From assembly GCA_945861585.1 (NCBI GenBank), contig CAMAVC010000010.1, positions 1-56,832 of the forward strand: DNA of 56,832 nt, in the 5' to 3' direction. This DNA comes from Planctomicrobium piriforme (GTDB lineage: Bacteria; Planctomycetota; Planctomycetia; Pirellulales; UBA1268). Under the pieces are notes generated by a model. The model was given only the letters and a program-made list of their open reading frames with translations, had not been told where the DNA came from and ran no database searches. The position numbers and the translations under genes are program-made. Positions 1 through 8,367 of the stretch are shown piece after piece; the first letter of the stretch is position 1; each line of letters opens with the position of its first letter.

Positions 1-92
1 CTCGGATTTGCCTGCGCTGCGCCATCCATGGCTCCGCTGGTCAAATACGCCGGCGAGAGCGGGACACGGGGAGCCCGAAGCCTCCTCAACGG
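1..92. repeat. Dispersed foldback repeat, left-arm fragment (site A)
   Basis: The window opens inside a copy of the left arm of the dispersed intergenic repeat. It runs from CTCGGATTTGCCTGCGCTGC through GGTCAAATACGCCGGC to GAGCCCGAAGCCTCCTC. Nearly the same text occurs at about 51328-51410 and 56662-56750, and its reverse complement forms the right arms at sites D, E and F. The rest of the element lies upstream of the window. Short ORFs that run through it are by-products of the repeat and are not believed to be genes. Confidence 0.85.
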
Positions 93-298
93 GTAGGGGG
101 GGAGGATTCGGGGGAGTCGGCGAACGCTTCCCGAACGAGGGCCGCCGCGGCCTGAGTGAGAATCTGAAAGACCGCGCAGCGGCGACTTTTGCCGCTCCCC
201 CGAAGCCGGATTGGGCGCGTTGCGGAACGAACGATCGCCCTTTGCGGTGGAGCCGCATACTGCCGGCGCCGACGCAGTGTTGGGTGAATCAAGAAAGA
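93..298. other. Intergenic stretch between repeat arm and palindrome
   Basis: No gene is supported here. The stretch looks like degenerate repeat material. It contains GCCGGATTGGGCGC (a weak match to the outer end of the right arm) and one small hairpin, AGCGGC at 178-183 pairing with GCCGCT at 191-196. It lies beyond the 3' end of yidC, which is on the minus strand. Confidence 0.5.
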
Positions 299-316
299 GA
301 CAGGCTGAAGCCTGTC
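299..316. repeat. 18-bp palindrome GACAGGCTGAAGCCTGTC (site A)
   Basis: Two 8-base arms, GACAGGCT and AGCCTGTC, flank a 2-base centre and are followed by CTACA. The same palindrome occurs at 22860, 29774, 34842 and 39830, and with one change at 34996. Here it lies 22 bases beyond the yidC stop. In the yidC transcript it would read TAGGACAGGC followed by TTCAGCCTGTC and could fold into a hairpin. Confidence 0.85.
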
Positions 317-338
317 CTACACATGACTTCCGCACGAC

Positions 339-2642
339 TCAGCGCTTCCGGGCCTGGCGCTTCTTGCGGGCTGCCGTGGCGGCATCTTCCTTCTGCGTAC
401 CGTTCGACAAGAACGGTACGTCGAACGTGCGTGTGGCCACGGTGCCACCTCCCGCACCGGCGAGCGCCGCCTGCGGCGTGACCGACGGCAGGAGCAGCCG
501 CTCCGCGATGCCCCACAGGCTCGAGGCGATGAAGTAGAGACACAGCCCGCACGGCACCTTGAAGAACATCAGGGCCATGAAAAACATCATGTATTTCATC
601 ACCTGCTGCTGCATCTGAGCCTGCTCGTCCATGGCGGGTGGCATGAACAGCTTCTGCTGCCAGAGGAAGAGGCCGATCGTGGCCAGCGGAAACAGATTGA
701 GAAATGGCCCCAGCCAGCCCTCGGGGGCGGTGAGGAACGAGGGCAGCACCTGCGACCAGTCCCAAAACATGTCGGGGGCCGCGAGATTCGAGCACCAGCG
801 GATGGCCGAGCTGAAGAGCGGCGCCTGGCGCAGCTCGACGTCGGTGGCGAGCGAGCGATAGAGCCCCATGAAGATCGGAATCTGGATGAACACGAGCAGG
901 CAGCCGCCCATCGGGTTGTAGTCGTGCTTGCGCCACAGCTCCTGCGTGGCCTGCGTGCGTTTCTGCGGATCGTTCTTGTACTTTTCGGTGATCGCCTTCA
1001 TCTCGGGCTGCAAGGCCTGCATCTTCTGCGACGAGATCGCCTGCTTGCGGCTGATCGGGAACATCGCACCGCGCACGATCACGGTGAGCAGCAGGATCGC
1101 GAGCCCGTAGTTGCCGATCACCGCGTGGATCGCATGGAGGATGGCGACCATCGGCCGAGCCACCCAGCCAAACCATCCGTAATAGACGAGGTCGTCCATC
1201 CGGGCTCCCTCGGCACCGAACTCCGCCAGAAGCTCCGGCTGCTTCGGGCCGGCGAAGATCCCGTAGCGATGGATCACGGGCGTGTCGGCCGGCAGCGTGA
1301 GCTCACGCGAGACGAGCCGGCACGTGACGTCCACGAGCTTCCGCTTGGCTGCCGGAGGCACGTCGCCCACGACGAGCGGACGGACTTCCTCGAGTGCGGG
1401 CGCTTCCGGGCCGCTCGCTGCCGGAATGAGGGCCGCCGCGAAGTAGAGGGCGTCGACGCCGGCGAACGACAAGGGCTTGCCGTCTCGCACAGCCGTGGCT
1501 GGATGATCGAGCGCGGCGTCCGCGACCTTGAGGCCGCTCACGAGCGTGCTCTGCTCGCCTGCAAACCGCATCGCCACGTCCCGCACGCCGAGCGAGCCCC
1601 AATCGCGGGCCACGCGGGCGGTGTACCACCAGCCCTCGGTCGGCAGCCCCGTGGGGCCGTCGAGCGCATATGCGACGACCGATTCCCCACCCTTCGAGAG
1701 AAACTCCACCGCGAGCTCGAGCCGGGAGCCCGGCCTCCCCGCCTCGGTCACGAGCCGATATTCCTTGGCGACCGCCAAGCCGTTCGGGAGCCGCGTGGTG
1801 AACCGCACCCGCGATGCATCGCTCGATTCGTCGATCTGCCAGTCGCGGTCGGCGAGTGCGAGGCCGGGAAGTTCGGCCAGCGGCTCACGCCGCCGCTTCC
1901 CGTCGAGCGATTCGAGTGACAGGCGAAACGAGAGCGGATCGTGTGGCAGACCGTCTACGTCATCGACCGGCGCCGTCTTGTACTCCGGCCGCACGACTTC
2001 GAGCGGCCGGCGGACGAGCGCGACCTCGACCGTGCGCGGCGCACCGGCGCGGATGATTTCGAGTGATGCCTTCTGGCCGGCCTTCGTGCCGCGCAACGCC
2101 TTCATGAGCGCCGCCACATCGGGCGTGGCGACACCCTCAAGGCTCGTGATCACGTCGCCCGCCTCGATCCCGGCGGCCTGGGCCGGAGTGTCGGTTCCCA
2201 CGACGCCCACGCGGCAGCCACCGTCGGCCTCGGTGAGGGCGAGGTGGCCGAGATAGCCCGACCAGTCGTCCTGGTCGTGGAACCTGCGGCCGGCGAGTTC
2301 GATCCGTTCGACGGCCGCGCCCCGGCTGGTGAGCGTGACGAGCATCTGCGCAGGGGCGTCGGGATCGAGCGAGCCGAGCGTGCGGCGGGCCCGCGGAGCC
2401 GACAAATCGCCACCCGTGGCTCCCGATTCCGGCGCCTCGGCAGGCACGGCGCCATCCGCCGCACCAGGGCCGGGCGAACCTGTGTCCGAACGCTCGGCGA
2501 TCGTCGCGTCTTCAGGGAGGCTCCCGGCCTCACCGGCCGGCTTCACCGGCGGCTTCCGCGGAAAGAGCACGGCCTGCAGGGCCTGGCTTCCGAACAGAAT
2601 GGCGAACGAGATCAGCGCGAACTGGATATACCGACGTTCCAC
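339..2642 (-). CDS. yidC: Membrane protein insertase YidC with an inserted PDZ domain
   Basis: YidC/Oxa1/Alb3 insertase of 767 residues, which places proteins in the inner membrane with or without SecYEG. Visible are an N-terminal membrane anchor (about residues 6-26), a linker rich in Pro, Ala, Gly and Glu (to about 95), a large periplasmic region, and a C-terminal insertase core with several hydrophobic segments. The core includes TVIVRGAMFPISRKQ, whose Arg near residue 523 fits the conserved groove arginine of the family. Within the periplasmic region, residues 143-208 read as a PDZ domain (AGIEAGDVITSLEG then a helix then ASLEIIRAG), which usual YidC proteins lack. The start is GTG. It follows the phosphoesterase gene by 75 bp on the same strand and may be cotranscribed with it. 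The identification is secure; the PDZ call rests on motif reading. Confidence 0.95.
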   Translation of the reverse strand: MERRYIQFALISFAILFGSQALQAVLFPRKPPVKPAGEAGSLPEDATIAERSDTGSPGPGAADGAVPAEAPESGATGGDLSAPRARRTLGSLDPDAPAQMLVTLTSRGAAVERIELAGRRFHDQDDWSGYLGHLALTEADGGCRVGVVGTDTPAQAAGIEAGDVITSLEGVATPDVAALMKALRGTKAGQKASLEIIRAGAPRTVEVALVRRPLEVVRPEYKTAPVDDVDGLPHDPLSFRLSLESLDGKRRREPLAELPGLALADRDWQIDESSDASRVRFTTRLPNGLAVAKEYRLVTEAGRPGSRLELAVEFLSKGGESVVAYALDGPTGLPTEGWWYTARVARDWGSLGVRDVAMRFAGEQSTLVSGLKVADAALDHPATAVRDGKPLSFAGVDALYFAAALIPAASGPEAPALEEVRPLVVGDVPPAAKRKLVDVTCRLVSRELTLPADTPVIHRYGIFAGPKQPELLAEFGAEGARMDDLVYYGWFGWVARPMVAILHAIHAVIGNYGLAILLLTVIVRGAMFPISRKQAISSQKMQALQPEMKAITEKYKNDPQKRTQATQELWRKHDYNPMGGCLLVFIQIPIFMGLYRSLATDVELRQAPLFSSAIRWCSNLAAPDMFWDWSQVLPSFLTAPEGWLGPFLNLFPLATIGLFLWQQKLFMPPAMDEQAQMQQQVMKYMMFFMALMFFKVPCGLCLYFIASSLWGIAERLLLPSVTPQAALAGAGGGTVATRTFDVPFLSNGTQKEDAATAARKKRQARKR

Positions 2643-2717
2643 GAAGCGGGTGTCCTACGGCGAGGTGGGAGAACGAAGCGGGAGGAAACCGCCAGTATAG
2701 CCGCGGACTGTGAAAAC

Positions 2718-3485
2718 CTACCGGCCCTGCGTGAGCCGGTCGCCGAGAAAGTTGTCGAGGTCGGCGATCGCGTGGATCTTGCGGCAGGTGACGTCGAAGG
2801 GATATTCGATCCGGCGGAACCGCACGCCGCCATCCTCGAGAATGGCATAGCAGGCCCGCCGATCGCCGTCGCGCGGCTGGCCGACCGAGCCGACGTTCAC
2901 CATCGCCTTGCCGGCCGGCAGCGGCACGCGGCATTCAACCGATCCGGCCGGCACGTTGGGCGAGACGAACTCCGGCGCCTCGGTGAACACGCCGGGAATG
3001 TGCGTATGGCCCTGCACGCAATACCGCCCAACGAGCTCGAAGATGTGCTCCATCTTCAGCGGGTTGTAGATGTCTTCGGGAAACACGTATTCGTCGAGCG
3101 GCCGCCGTGCCGAACCATGCACGAACAAAAACTCGCCGTCGACGTGGTTCCGCGGCAGTTCGCCGAGGAAATCCGAGAGCGGGTCGGCGGCATTTCGCGG
3201 CAGGCGGTCGTGCTGTTCGAGCTGGGCCCGCGTCCAACGGATCGCCCGCTCGGCGCCGACGTTGAATCCGTCGGGGTCGAAGAGCGCCCCTTGGTCGTGG
3301 TTGCCGAGGATCACGACCTGGCATTTCTGCCGCACGAGCTTGACGCACTCGCAGGGATTCGGCCCGTAGCCGACGATGTCGCCCAGACAATAAATGGCGT
3401 CGACCTGCTGACTTTCGATATCCTCGAGCACGGCCTCGAGCGCCTCGAGGTTGCCGTGGATATCGCTGATGATGGCCCGCTTCAC
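2718..3485 (-). CDS. Calcineurin-like metallophosphoesterase (YfcE/PrpE type)
   Basis: A 255-residue cytosolic phosphoesterase. All family metal-binding motifs are present in order: SDIHGN near the N-terminus, GDIVGYG, GNHD, a VHGS segment and GHTH. This suggests an active two-metal enzyme, although the substrate (phosphodiester, nucleotide or phosphoprotein) cannot be read from sequence. The start is GTG, giving the usual opening in which the SDIHGN strand follows at once. It is divergent from tsaB across about 110 bp, which should hold both promoters, and lies 75 bp upstream of yidC on the same strand. No link to YidC function is evident. Confidence 0.85.
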   Translation of the reverse strand: MKRAIISDIHGNLEALEAVLEDIESQQVDAIYCLGDIVGYGPNPCECVKLVRQKCQVVILGNHDQGALFDPDGFNVGAERAIRWTRAQLEQHDRLPRNAADPLSDFLGELPRNHVDGEFLFVHGSARRPLDEYVFPEDIYNPLKMEHIFELVGRYCVQGHTHIPGVFTEAPEFVSPNVPAGSVECRVPLPAGKAMVNVGSVGQPRDGDRRACYAILEDGGVRFRRIEYPFDVTCRKIHAIADLDNFLGDRLTQGR

Positions 3486-3595
3486 TCGTGTCGACCCTAC
3501 GATCCGGCGGACCGAATTTCTGGACGGATGCTCGTGGCGAAAAAACTGACTCTACGGACGCCGGAAACCACGGTCAAGCACGGGGCCGCCCTCCC

Positions 3596-4294
3596 ATGAG
3601 AACCCTCGCCATCGACACGAGCCTCGCCACCGGCTCGGTGGCGGCAGCCGCCGCCGGCAGCACGGTCGAGATCGAACTGCCCGTCGCGGGCGAGCACGCG
3701 CGCCGGATCGCCGCCGCCCTCGACGAGGCCGCGCATGGCCTCGGCTGGAAGGTCGGCGACGTCGAGCTTGTCGGTGTGGTCCGTGGCCCCGGCTCGTTCA
3801 CGGGGCTGCGCGTCGGGCTCTCCACGGCGAAGGCCATCGCCTGGGCCTCCGGCGCAGCGCTCGTCGGCGTCTCGGGCTTCGATGTCGTCGCCGGGCGCAC
3901 CGCGCGGCTCACGGGTGCGGCAGCCGAGCCACTGCACCTGGCATATGACGCCGGCCGGGGCGACCTGTTCGTGGCCGAGGCCGTGCCGGCGGCCGACGCT
4001 CCCACGGGCTACGCACTCTCGACGCCACGACTCGTCGGGGCCGCAGCATGGGTCGCCGACCTTCCGGCTCGGGCGATCGTCTCCGGGCCCGGGCTCGCCC
4101 ACGTTATCGATGCGATCAACGCCCGCGCCGATCTCCGCGTGGCTCCGCCGGAGGCCTGGCGGCCGATGGCGGCGGATGCCGCGGACCTCGCCACACGGCT
4201 GCACGCGGCCGGCCGAGCCGACGCGCCGGCCGCGCTCGTGCCCGACTACCTGCGGCCCACGTATGCCGACGAGTCGGCCGCCCCGCCGGGATGA
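3596..4294 (+). CDS. tsaB: tRNA t6A37 biosynthesis protein TsaB
   Basis: A 232-residue protein of the ASKHA fold that helps TsaD transfer threonylcarbamoyl to A37 of ANN-decoding tRNAs, in the cytosol with TsaD and TsaE. It opens MRTLAIDTSLATGSVAA and carries the hallmark GPGSFTGLRVGLSTAKAIAW, followed by a degenerate second half as usual for TsaB. The ATG at 3596 is chosen over an in-frame start 108 bases upstream because the family begins directly with the first beta strand (LAIDTS). The gene lies about 90 bp upstream of the pyruvate carboxylase gene on the same strand. tsaD and tsaE are not in the window. Confidence 0.93.
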   Translation: MRTLAIDTSLATGSVAAAAAGSTVEIELPVAGEHARRIAAALDEAAHGLGWKVGDVELVGVVRGPGSFTGLRVGLSTAKAIAWASGAALVGVSGFDVVAGRTARLTGAAAEPLHLAYDAGRGDLFVAEAVPAADAPTGYALSTPRLVGAAAWVADLPARAIVSGPGLAHVIDAINARADLRVAPPEAWRPMAADAADLATRLHAAGRADAPAALVPDYLRPTYADESAAPPG

Positions 4295-4384
4295 CGCGCG
4301 GGCCTGTCCGCGGTGGGTGAAACAGGTACGATTGCGGCTCGTTTCATCCGCTTCTCGCCTCCCGACAGGCCGTCGCCAGCCCCC

Positions 4385-7300
4385 ATGCGTCCCATCACGA
4401 AACTGCTCGTCGCCAACCGCAGCGAGATCGCGATCCGTGTCTTCCGCTCCGCCCATGAGCTCGGCATCCGCACCGTCGCGATCTACGCCCACGAAGACCG
4501 CTTCGCGCTCCATCGCTTCAAGGCCGACGAAGCGTATCTCGTCGGCAAGCCGGGCGAGCCGCTCCGCAGCTACCTCGACATCGAGTCGATCGTCGCGCTC
4601 GCCAAGAACCACGGCGTGGATGCGATCCATCCGGGCTACGGGTTTCTCTCGGAAAACCCCGCCTTCGCCGCGGCCTGCGAGAAGGCCGGCATCACGTTCG
4701 TGGGCCCGCGGGTCGAACTCCTCCAGATGCTCGGCGATAAGACGGCCGCCCGCGACCTCGCCAAGCGGGCCGGCGTGCCGATTCTCGCCGGCAGCCCGAA
4801 GCCGGTCACGAGCCCGGCCGATGCCCTCGCGATCGCCAAGGAACTGGGATGGCCCGTGATCCTCAAGGCAGCGCACGGCGGCGGAGGCCGCGGCATGCGC
4901 GTGGTGCGCGGCGAAGACGAGCTCGCCGTGGCGCTCGAGAGCGCCCAGCGCGAGAGCAAGACGGCCTTCGGCAGCGCCGCCGTGTTCGTCGAAAAGTTCA
5001 TCCAGCGGGCCCGGCACATCGAGGTGCAGCTGCTTGGCGACCTCCACGGCAACCTCGTGCACCTCTTCGAACGCGACTGCTCGGTGCAGCGGCGGCATCA
5101 GAAGGTCGTCGAGATCGCCCCCGCCCCGAACCTGCCGCAGCAGACCCGCGACGCGATCTGCGAGGCAGCGCTCGCGATCGGCCGCACCTCGAAATACGAG
5201 AACGCTGGCACCGTCGAGTTCCTCGTCGACGCCGACACCGGCAAGTTCTTCTTCATCGAGGTGAATCCACGGATCCAGGTCGAGCACACCGTCACCGAGG
5301 AGATCACCGGCATCGACATCGTCCGCCGGCAGCTCCGCGTGGCCGAGGGCTGGAAGCTCTCCGATCCGCAGATCGGCCTCGGCGACCAGGCGGCGATCAA
5401 GTCGATGGGCACGGCCGTGCAATGCCGCGTGACGACGGAGGACCCGGAGAATCGATTTCTGCCCGACTACGGCCGGATCACCGCCTATCGCTCCGCGAGC
5501 GGCATGGGCATCCGCCTCGATGCGGGCTCGGCGTTCTCGGGTGCCGTGGTCACGCCCTACTTCGACTCGCTCTTGGTGAAGGTGACGGCCCGCGGCCTCA
5601 CGCTCGAGGAGGCTGCCGGCCACGTGGAGCGATGCCTGCAGGAGTTTCGCGTCCGGGGCGTGAAGACGAACATCCCGTTCCTCGTGAACCTGGTCACGCA
5701 CCCGGAGTTTCTCGCCGGCAAGTGCACGACGCGGTTCATCGACGAGACGCCGACGCTCTTCGACTTCCCCATCCGCAAGGATCGGGCGACGAAGCTGCTC
5801 GAATACCTCGCCGACGTGATCGTGAACGGCAACGCCCTCGTGAAGGGGCGGCCGCCAGCAGCACGCCGTCAAGCCGCTCCGCTCCCTGAATACGACCGCT
5901 TCGCAGCCCCGCCGGCCGGCACGCGAAACAGGCTCCAGGAACTCGGGCCCGTGAAGTTCGCCGCCTGGGTGCGTTCGCACAAGCAGCTGCTTATCACCGA
6001 CACGACGATGCGCGACGCGCACCAGTCGCTCCTTGCCACGCGGATGCGCACGCACGACATGCTGGCCGTGGCCGATGCCTATGCCCGGCTCGCGTCCGGC
6101 TTCTTCTCGCTCGAGATGTGGGGCGGGGCCACGTTCGACACCTCGATGCGGTTTCTCAAGGAGTGCCCCTGGGATCGCCTGCTGCTCCTGCGCGAGCGGA
6201 TCCCCAACGTGCTCTTCCAGATGCTCCTGCGGGCGAGCAACGCCGTCGGCTACACGAACTACCCCGACAACGTCGTGCAAGCGTTCGTGAAGGAATCGGC
6301 CGCGGCGGGCATCGACGTGTTTCGCGTGTTCGACCCGCTCAACTGGGTACCGAACATGAAGGTGGCGATCGACGCGGTCGTGGAGAGCGGCGCGATCTGC
6401 GAGGCGGCGATCTGCTACACGGGCGACGTGCTCGACCCGAAGCGGACGAAGTATTCGCTCGACTACTACGTGAAGCTCGGCAAGGAGCTGGAAAAGCTCG
6501 GTGCCCACATGCTCGCCATCAAAGACATGGCGGGCCTCTGCAAGCCGTTCGCCGCGGGGAAGTTGGTCGCGGCACTACGTGCTGAAATCGGCATCCCGAT
6601 CCACTTCCACACGCACGACACGTCGGGCGCGCAGATGGCCACGCTCCTCGAAGCCGCCCGGAACGGCGCCAGCGTCGTCGACGCCGCATTCGCCCCGTTC
6701 GCCGGCCTGACGAGCCAGCCGAATCTCAACGCCCTCGTCGATGCGACGCGGCATACGCCGCTCGACTCCGGCCTCGATCCCGAGCCGCTGCGGCAGCTGG
6801 CCCACTACTGGGCCGCCGTTCGCGACCACTACACAGCGTTCGAGTGCGACATGAAGGCGCCCGACGCCGATCTCTACCTGCACGAAATGCCCGGCGGCCA
6901 GTTCACGAATCTCTTGGAGCAGGCGAAGGCCCTCGGCCTCGGCGACCGCTGGGAAGAGGTGTGCCGGGCCTATGCCGACGTGAACCACCTGCTCGGCGAC
7001 ATCGTGAAAGTGACCCCGACGAGCAAGTCGGTGGGCGACCTCGCGCTGATGCTCGTCACGAACGGCATGCAGGCCTCCGACCTGCTCTCCGATGCCCGCG
7101 AACTCGCCTTCCCGGAGTCGGTGATCGACCTCGTGGCGGGCCGGATGGGGCAGCCGCCGGGTGGATTCCCGCCGGCCGTCGTGAAACGGATCGTGCGCGA
7201 CGGCAAGGTGGTGACGGGCCGGCCGGGCGAGTCACTGCCGCCGGCCGACTTCCATGCGGCGGGCAAGAAGACGGCCGAGATCGTGGGCCGCACCGCCTCG

Positions 7301-7834
7301 CCCCGCGAGGTGCTCTCGTGGCTCCTTTATCCGCGGGTGTTCGAAGACTACGCCCGACATGCGGCGAAGTATTCCGACGTCAGCGTGCTGCCGACACCGG
7401 CGTTCCTGGAGGGGCTCGTGCCGGGCGAGGAGTTGGGCGTGGAGATCGAGCCCGGCAAGACGCTCGTGATCCGGCTGCTCACCGTGGGCGAGCCGCACGC
7501 CGACGGCACGCGGACTGTGTTCTTCGAATTGAACGGCCAGCCGCGGAGCGTGTCGATCGCCGACAAGAGCCTCGAGGCGAAGGTGCAACGGCGGCCGAAG
7601 GCCGTGGCGGGCGACGCCCGTGAGGTCGGGGCCCCGATGCCGGGCCTCGTGGTGACGGTGGCCGTGCGGCCGGGCGACGTCGTCACGAAGGGCCAGAAGC
7701 TGCTCTCGCTCGAGGCGATGAAGATGGAGACGACCGTCTACGCCGAGCGCGACGGCAAGCTCGCCGAAGTGCTCGTCACCCCGGGCACGCCCGTCGAAGC
7801 GCAAGAACTGCTCGCGCGATACGCCGACGCGTAG
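4385..7834 (+). CDS. pyc: Pyruvate carboxylase
   Basis: Biotin enzyme of 1149 residues that carboxylates pyruvate to oxaloacetate, an anaplerotic step. The single-chain order is visible: biotin carboxylase domain (LLVANRSEIAIRVFRSA, the HGGGGRGMR ATP-grasp loop, FIEVNPRIQVEHTVTEE), then the carboxyltransferase barrel (LITDTTMRDAHQSLLATRM, FRVFDPLNWVPNMK, HFHTHDTSG), then a C-terminal biotinyl domain with LEAMKMET, whose Lys1113 should carry biotin. Length and domain order match the alpha4 type. The ATG at 4385 is chosen because RPITKLLVANRSEIA is the normal opening; a start 72 bases upstream would add an unconserved tail. The stop directly abuts a decayed LamG gene remnant on the other strand. 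Confidence 0.96.
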   Translation: MRPITKLLVANRSEIAIRVFRSAHELGIRTVAIYAHEDRFALHRFKADEAYLVGKPGEPLRSYLDIESIVALAKNHGVDAIHPGYGFLSENPAFAAACEKAGITFVGPRVELLQMLGDKTAARDLAKRAGVPILAGSPKPVTSPADALAIAKELGWPVILKAAHGGGGRGMRVVRGEDELAVALESAQRESKTAFGSAAVFVEKFIQRARHIEVQLLGDLHGNLVHLFERDCSVQRRHQKVVEIAPAPNLPQQTRDAICEAALAIGRTSKYENAGTVEFLVDADTGKFFFIEVNPRIQVEHTVTEEITGIDIVRRQLRVAEGWKLSDPQIGLGDQAAIKSMGTAVQCRVTTEDPENRFLPDYGRITAYRSASGMGIRLDAGSAFSGAVVTPYFDSLLVKVTARGLTLEEAAGHVERCLQEFRVRGVKTNIPFLVNLVTHPEFLAGKCTTRFIDETPTLFDFPIRKDRATKLLEYLADVIVNGNALVKGRPPAARRQAAPLPEYDRFAAPPAGTRNRLQELGPVKFAAWVRSHKQLLITDTTMRDAHQSLLATRMRTHDMLAVADAYARLASGFFSLEMWGGATFDTSMRFLKECPWDRLLLLRERIPNVLFQMLLRASNAVGYTNYPDNVVQAFVKESAAAGIDVFRVFDPLNWVPNMKVAIDAVVESGAICEAAICYTGDVLDPKRTKYSLDYYVKLGKELEKLGAHMLAIKDMAGLCKPFAAGKLVAALRAEIGIPIHFHTHDTSGAQMATLLEAARNGASVVDAAFAPFAGLTSQPNLNALVDATRHTPLDSGLDPEPLRQLAHYWAAVRDHYTAFECDMKAPDADLYLHEMPGGQFTNLLEQAKALGLGDRWEEVCRAYADVNHLLGDIVKVTPTSKSVGDLALMLVTNGMQASDLLSDARELAFPESVIDLVAGRMGQPPGGFPPAVVKRIVRDGKVVTGRPGESLPPADFHAAGKKTAEIVGRTASPREVLSWLLYPRVFEDYARHAAKYSDVSVLPTPAFLEGLVPGEELGVEIEPGKTLVIRLLTVGEPHADGTRTVFFELNGQPRSVSIADKSLEAKVQRRPKAVAGDAREVGAPMPGLVVTVAVRPGDVVTKGQKLLSLEAMKMETTVYAERDGKLAEVLVTPGTPVEAQELLARYADA

Positions 7835-8266
7835 CGCCCGGCGCGAAGCCGCCGATCGTGAGATCAAAATGACTCCGCTGGATCGGGCCCGGGCGTGCGA
7901 GCGACGCAACCTCGGCGCCGTCCACGAAGAGCCGCATCGTCTGGCCGTCGAACGTGCCGGCCAGATGGACCCAGCGGCCGAGCGGCAACGGCGCGGGCGC
8001 GACGAGATGATGGCTCCACGCGGTCTGCGGCACCTCGAAGCAGGGTTTGCCTTCGAGCACCCCCAGCCTGTAGCCCGTGTTCTCGCCGCCGCCGAGCACG
8101 CGATTCACGATCCAGCGGCTGTGCTGCCCCGGCACATCGGCCTTCACCCAGCAGTCGATCGTGATCGCCGCGGGGGCCACGAGCCGCACGCCCGGCGGTC
8201 AGCACTGAGCGCGACCAGAGCGCAGGTCACAAGTCCGAAAACGTGTCTGTGGACAATGGCATGCAT
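7835..8266 (-). pseudogene. Frameshifted, truncated remnant of a secreted LamG-domain protein
   Basis: On the minus strand an ATG at 8266 opens a signal-peptide-like stretch (MHAIVHRHVFGLVTCALVAL) that is out of frame with the following LamG/concanavalin-like domain. That domain is open from about 8189 and reads AITIDCWVKAD, RWIVNRVLGGGENTGYRLGV, GRWVHLAGTFDGQTMRLFVDG and FDLTIGGFAPG, a recognisable jelly-roll order. Similarity ends at about 7835, exactly where the pyruvate carboxylase stop lies on the opposite strand, so the 3' part is missing. Frame break plus truncation argue for a dead gene. The intact parent may have been one of the LamG proteins common in planctomycetes; that is inference. 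Confidence 0.7.
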
Positions 8267-8367
8267 CGTCCGAGTCTACTCAGGCTGCACCCACGGTTCC
8301 GATGGAACTATGCTTGACGCACGGCGACCATCGGCCCGATCCACCGACGCAGGCGGAGAGCATCAAC

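Noticed and set aside
8-537. Short ORFs in the first 540 bases and similar ones at 29632-30236, 34645-35112, 39672-40244, 51072-51689 and 56426-56800
   Set aside because: They run through repeat arms, appear in several frames and reproduce the same peptides (such as PALRHPWLRWSNTPA or GQASACHA) only because the DNA is repeated. They have no consistent start signals.
3497-6508. 1003-residue ORF antisense to tsaB and pyc
   Set aside because: It is a shadow of GC-rich codon use; both genes beneath it have complete, recognisable domains.
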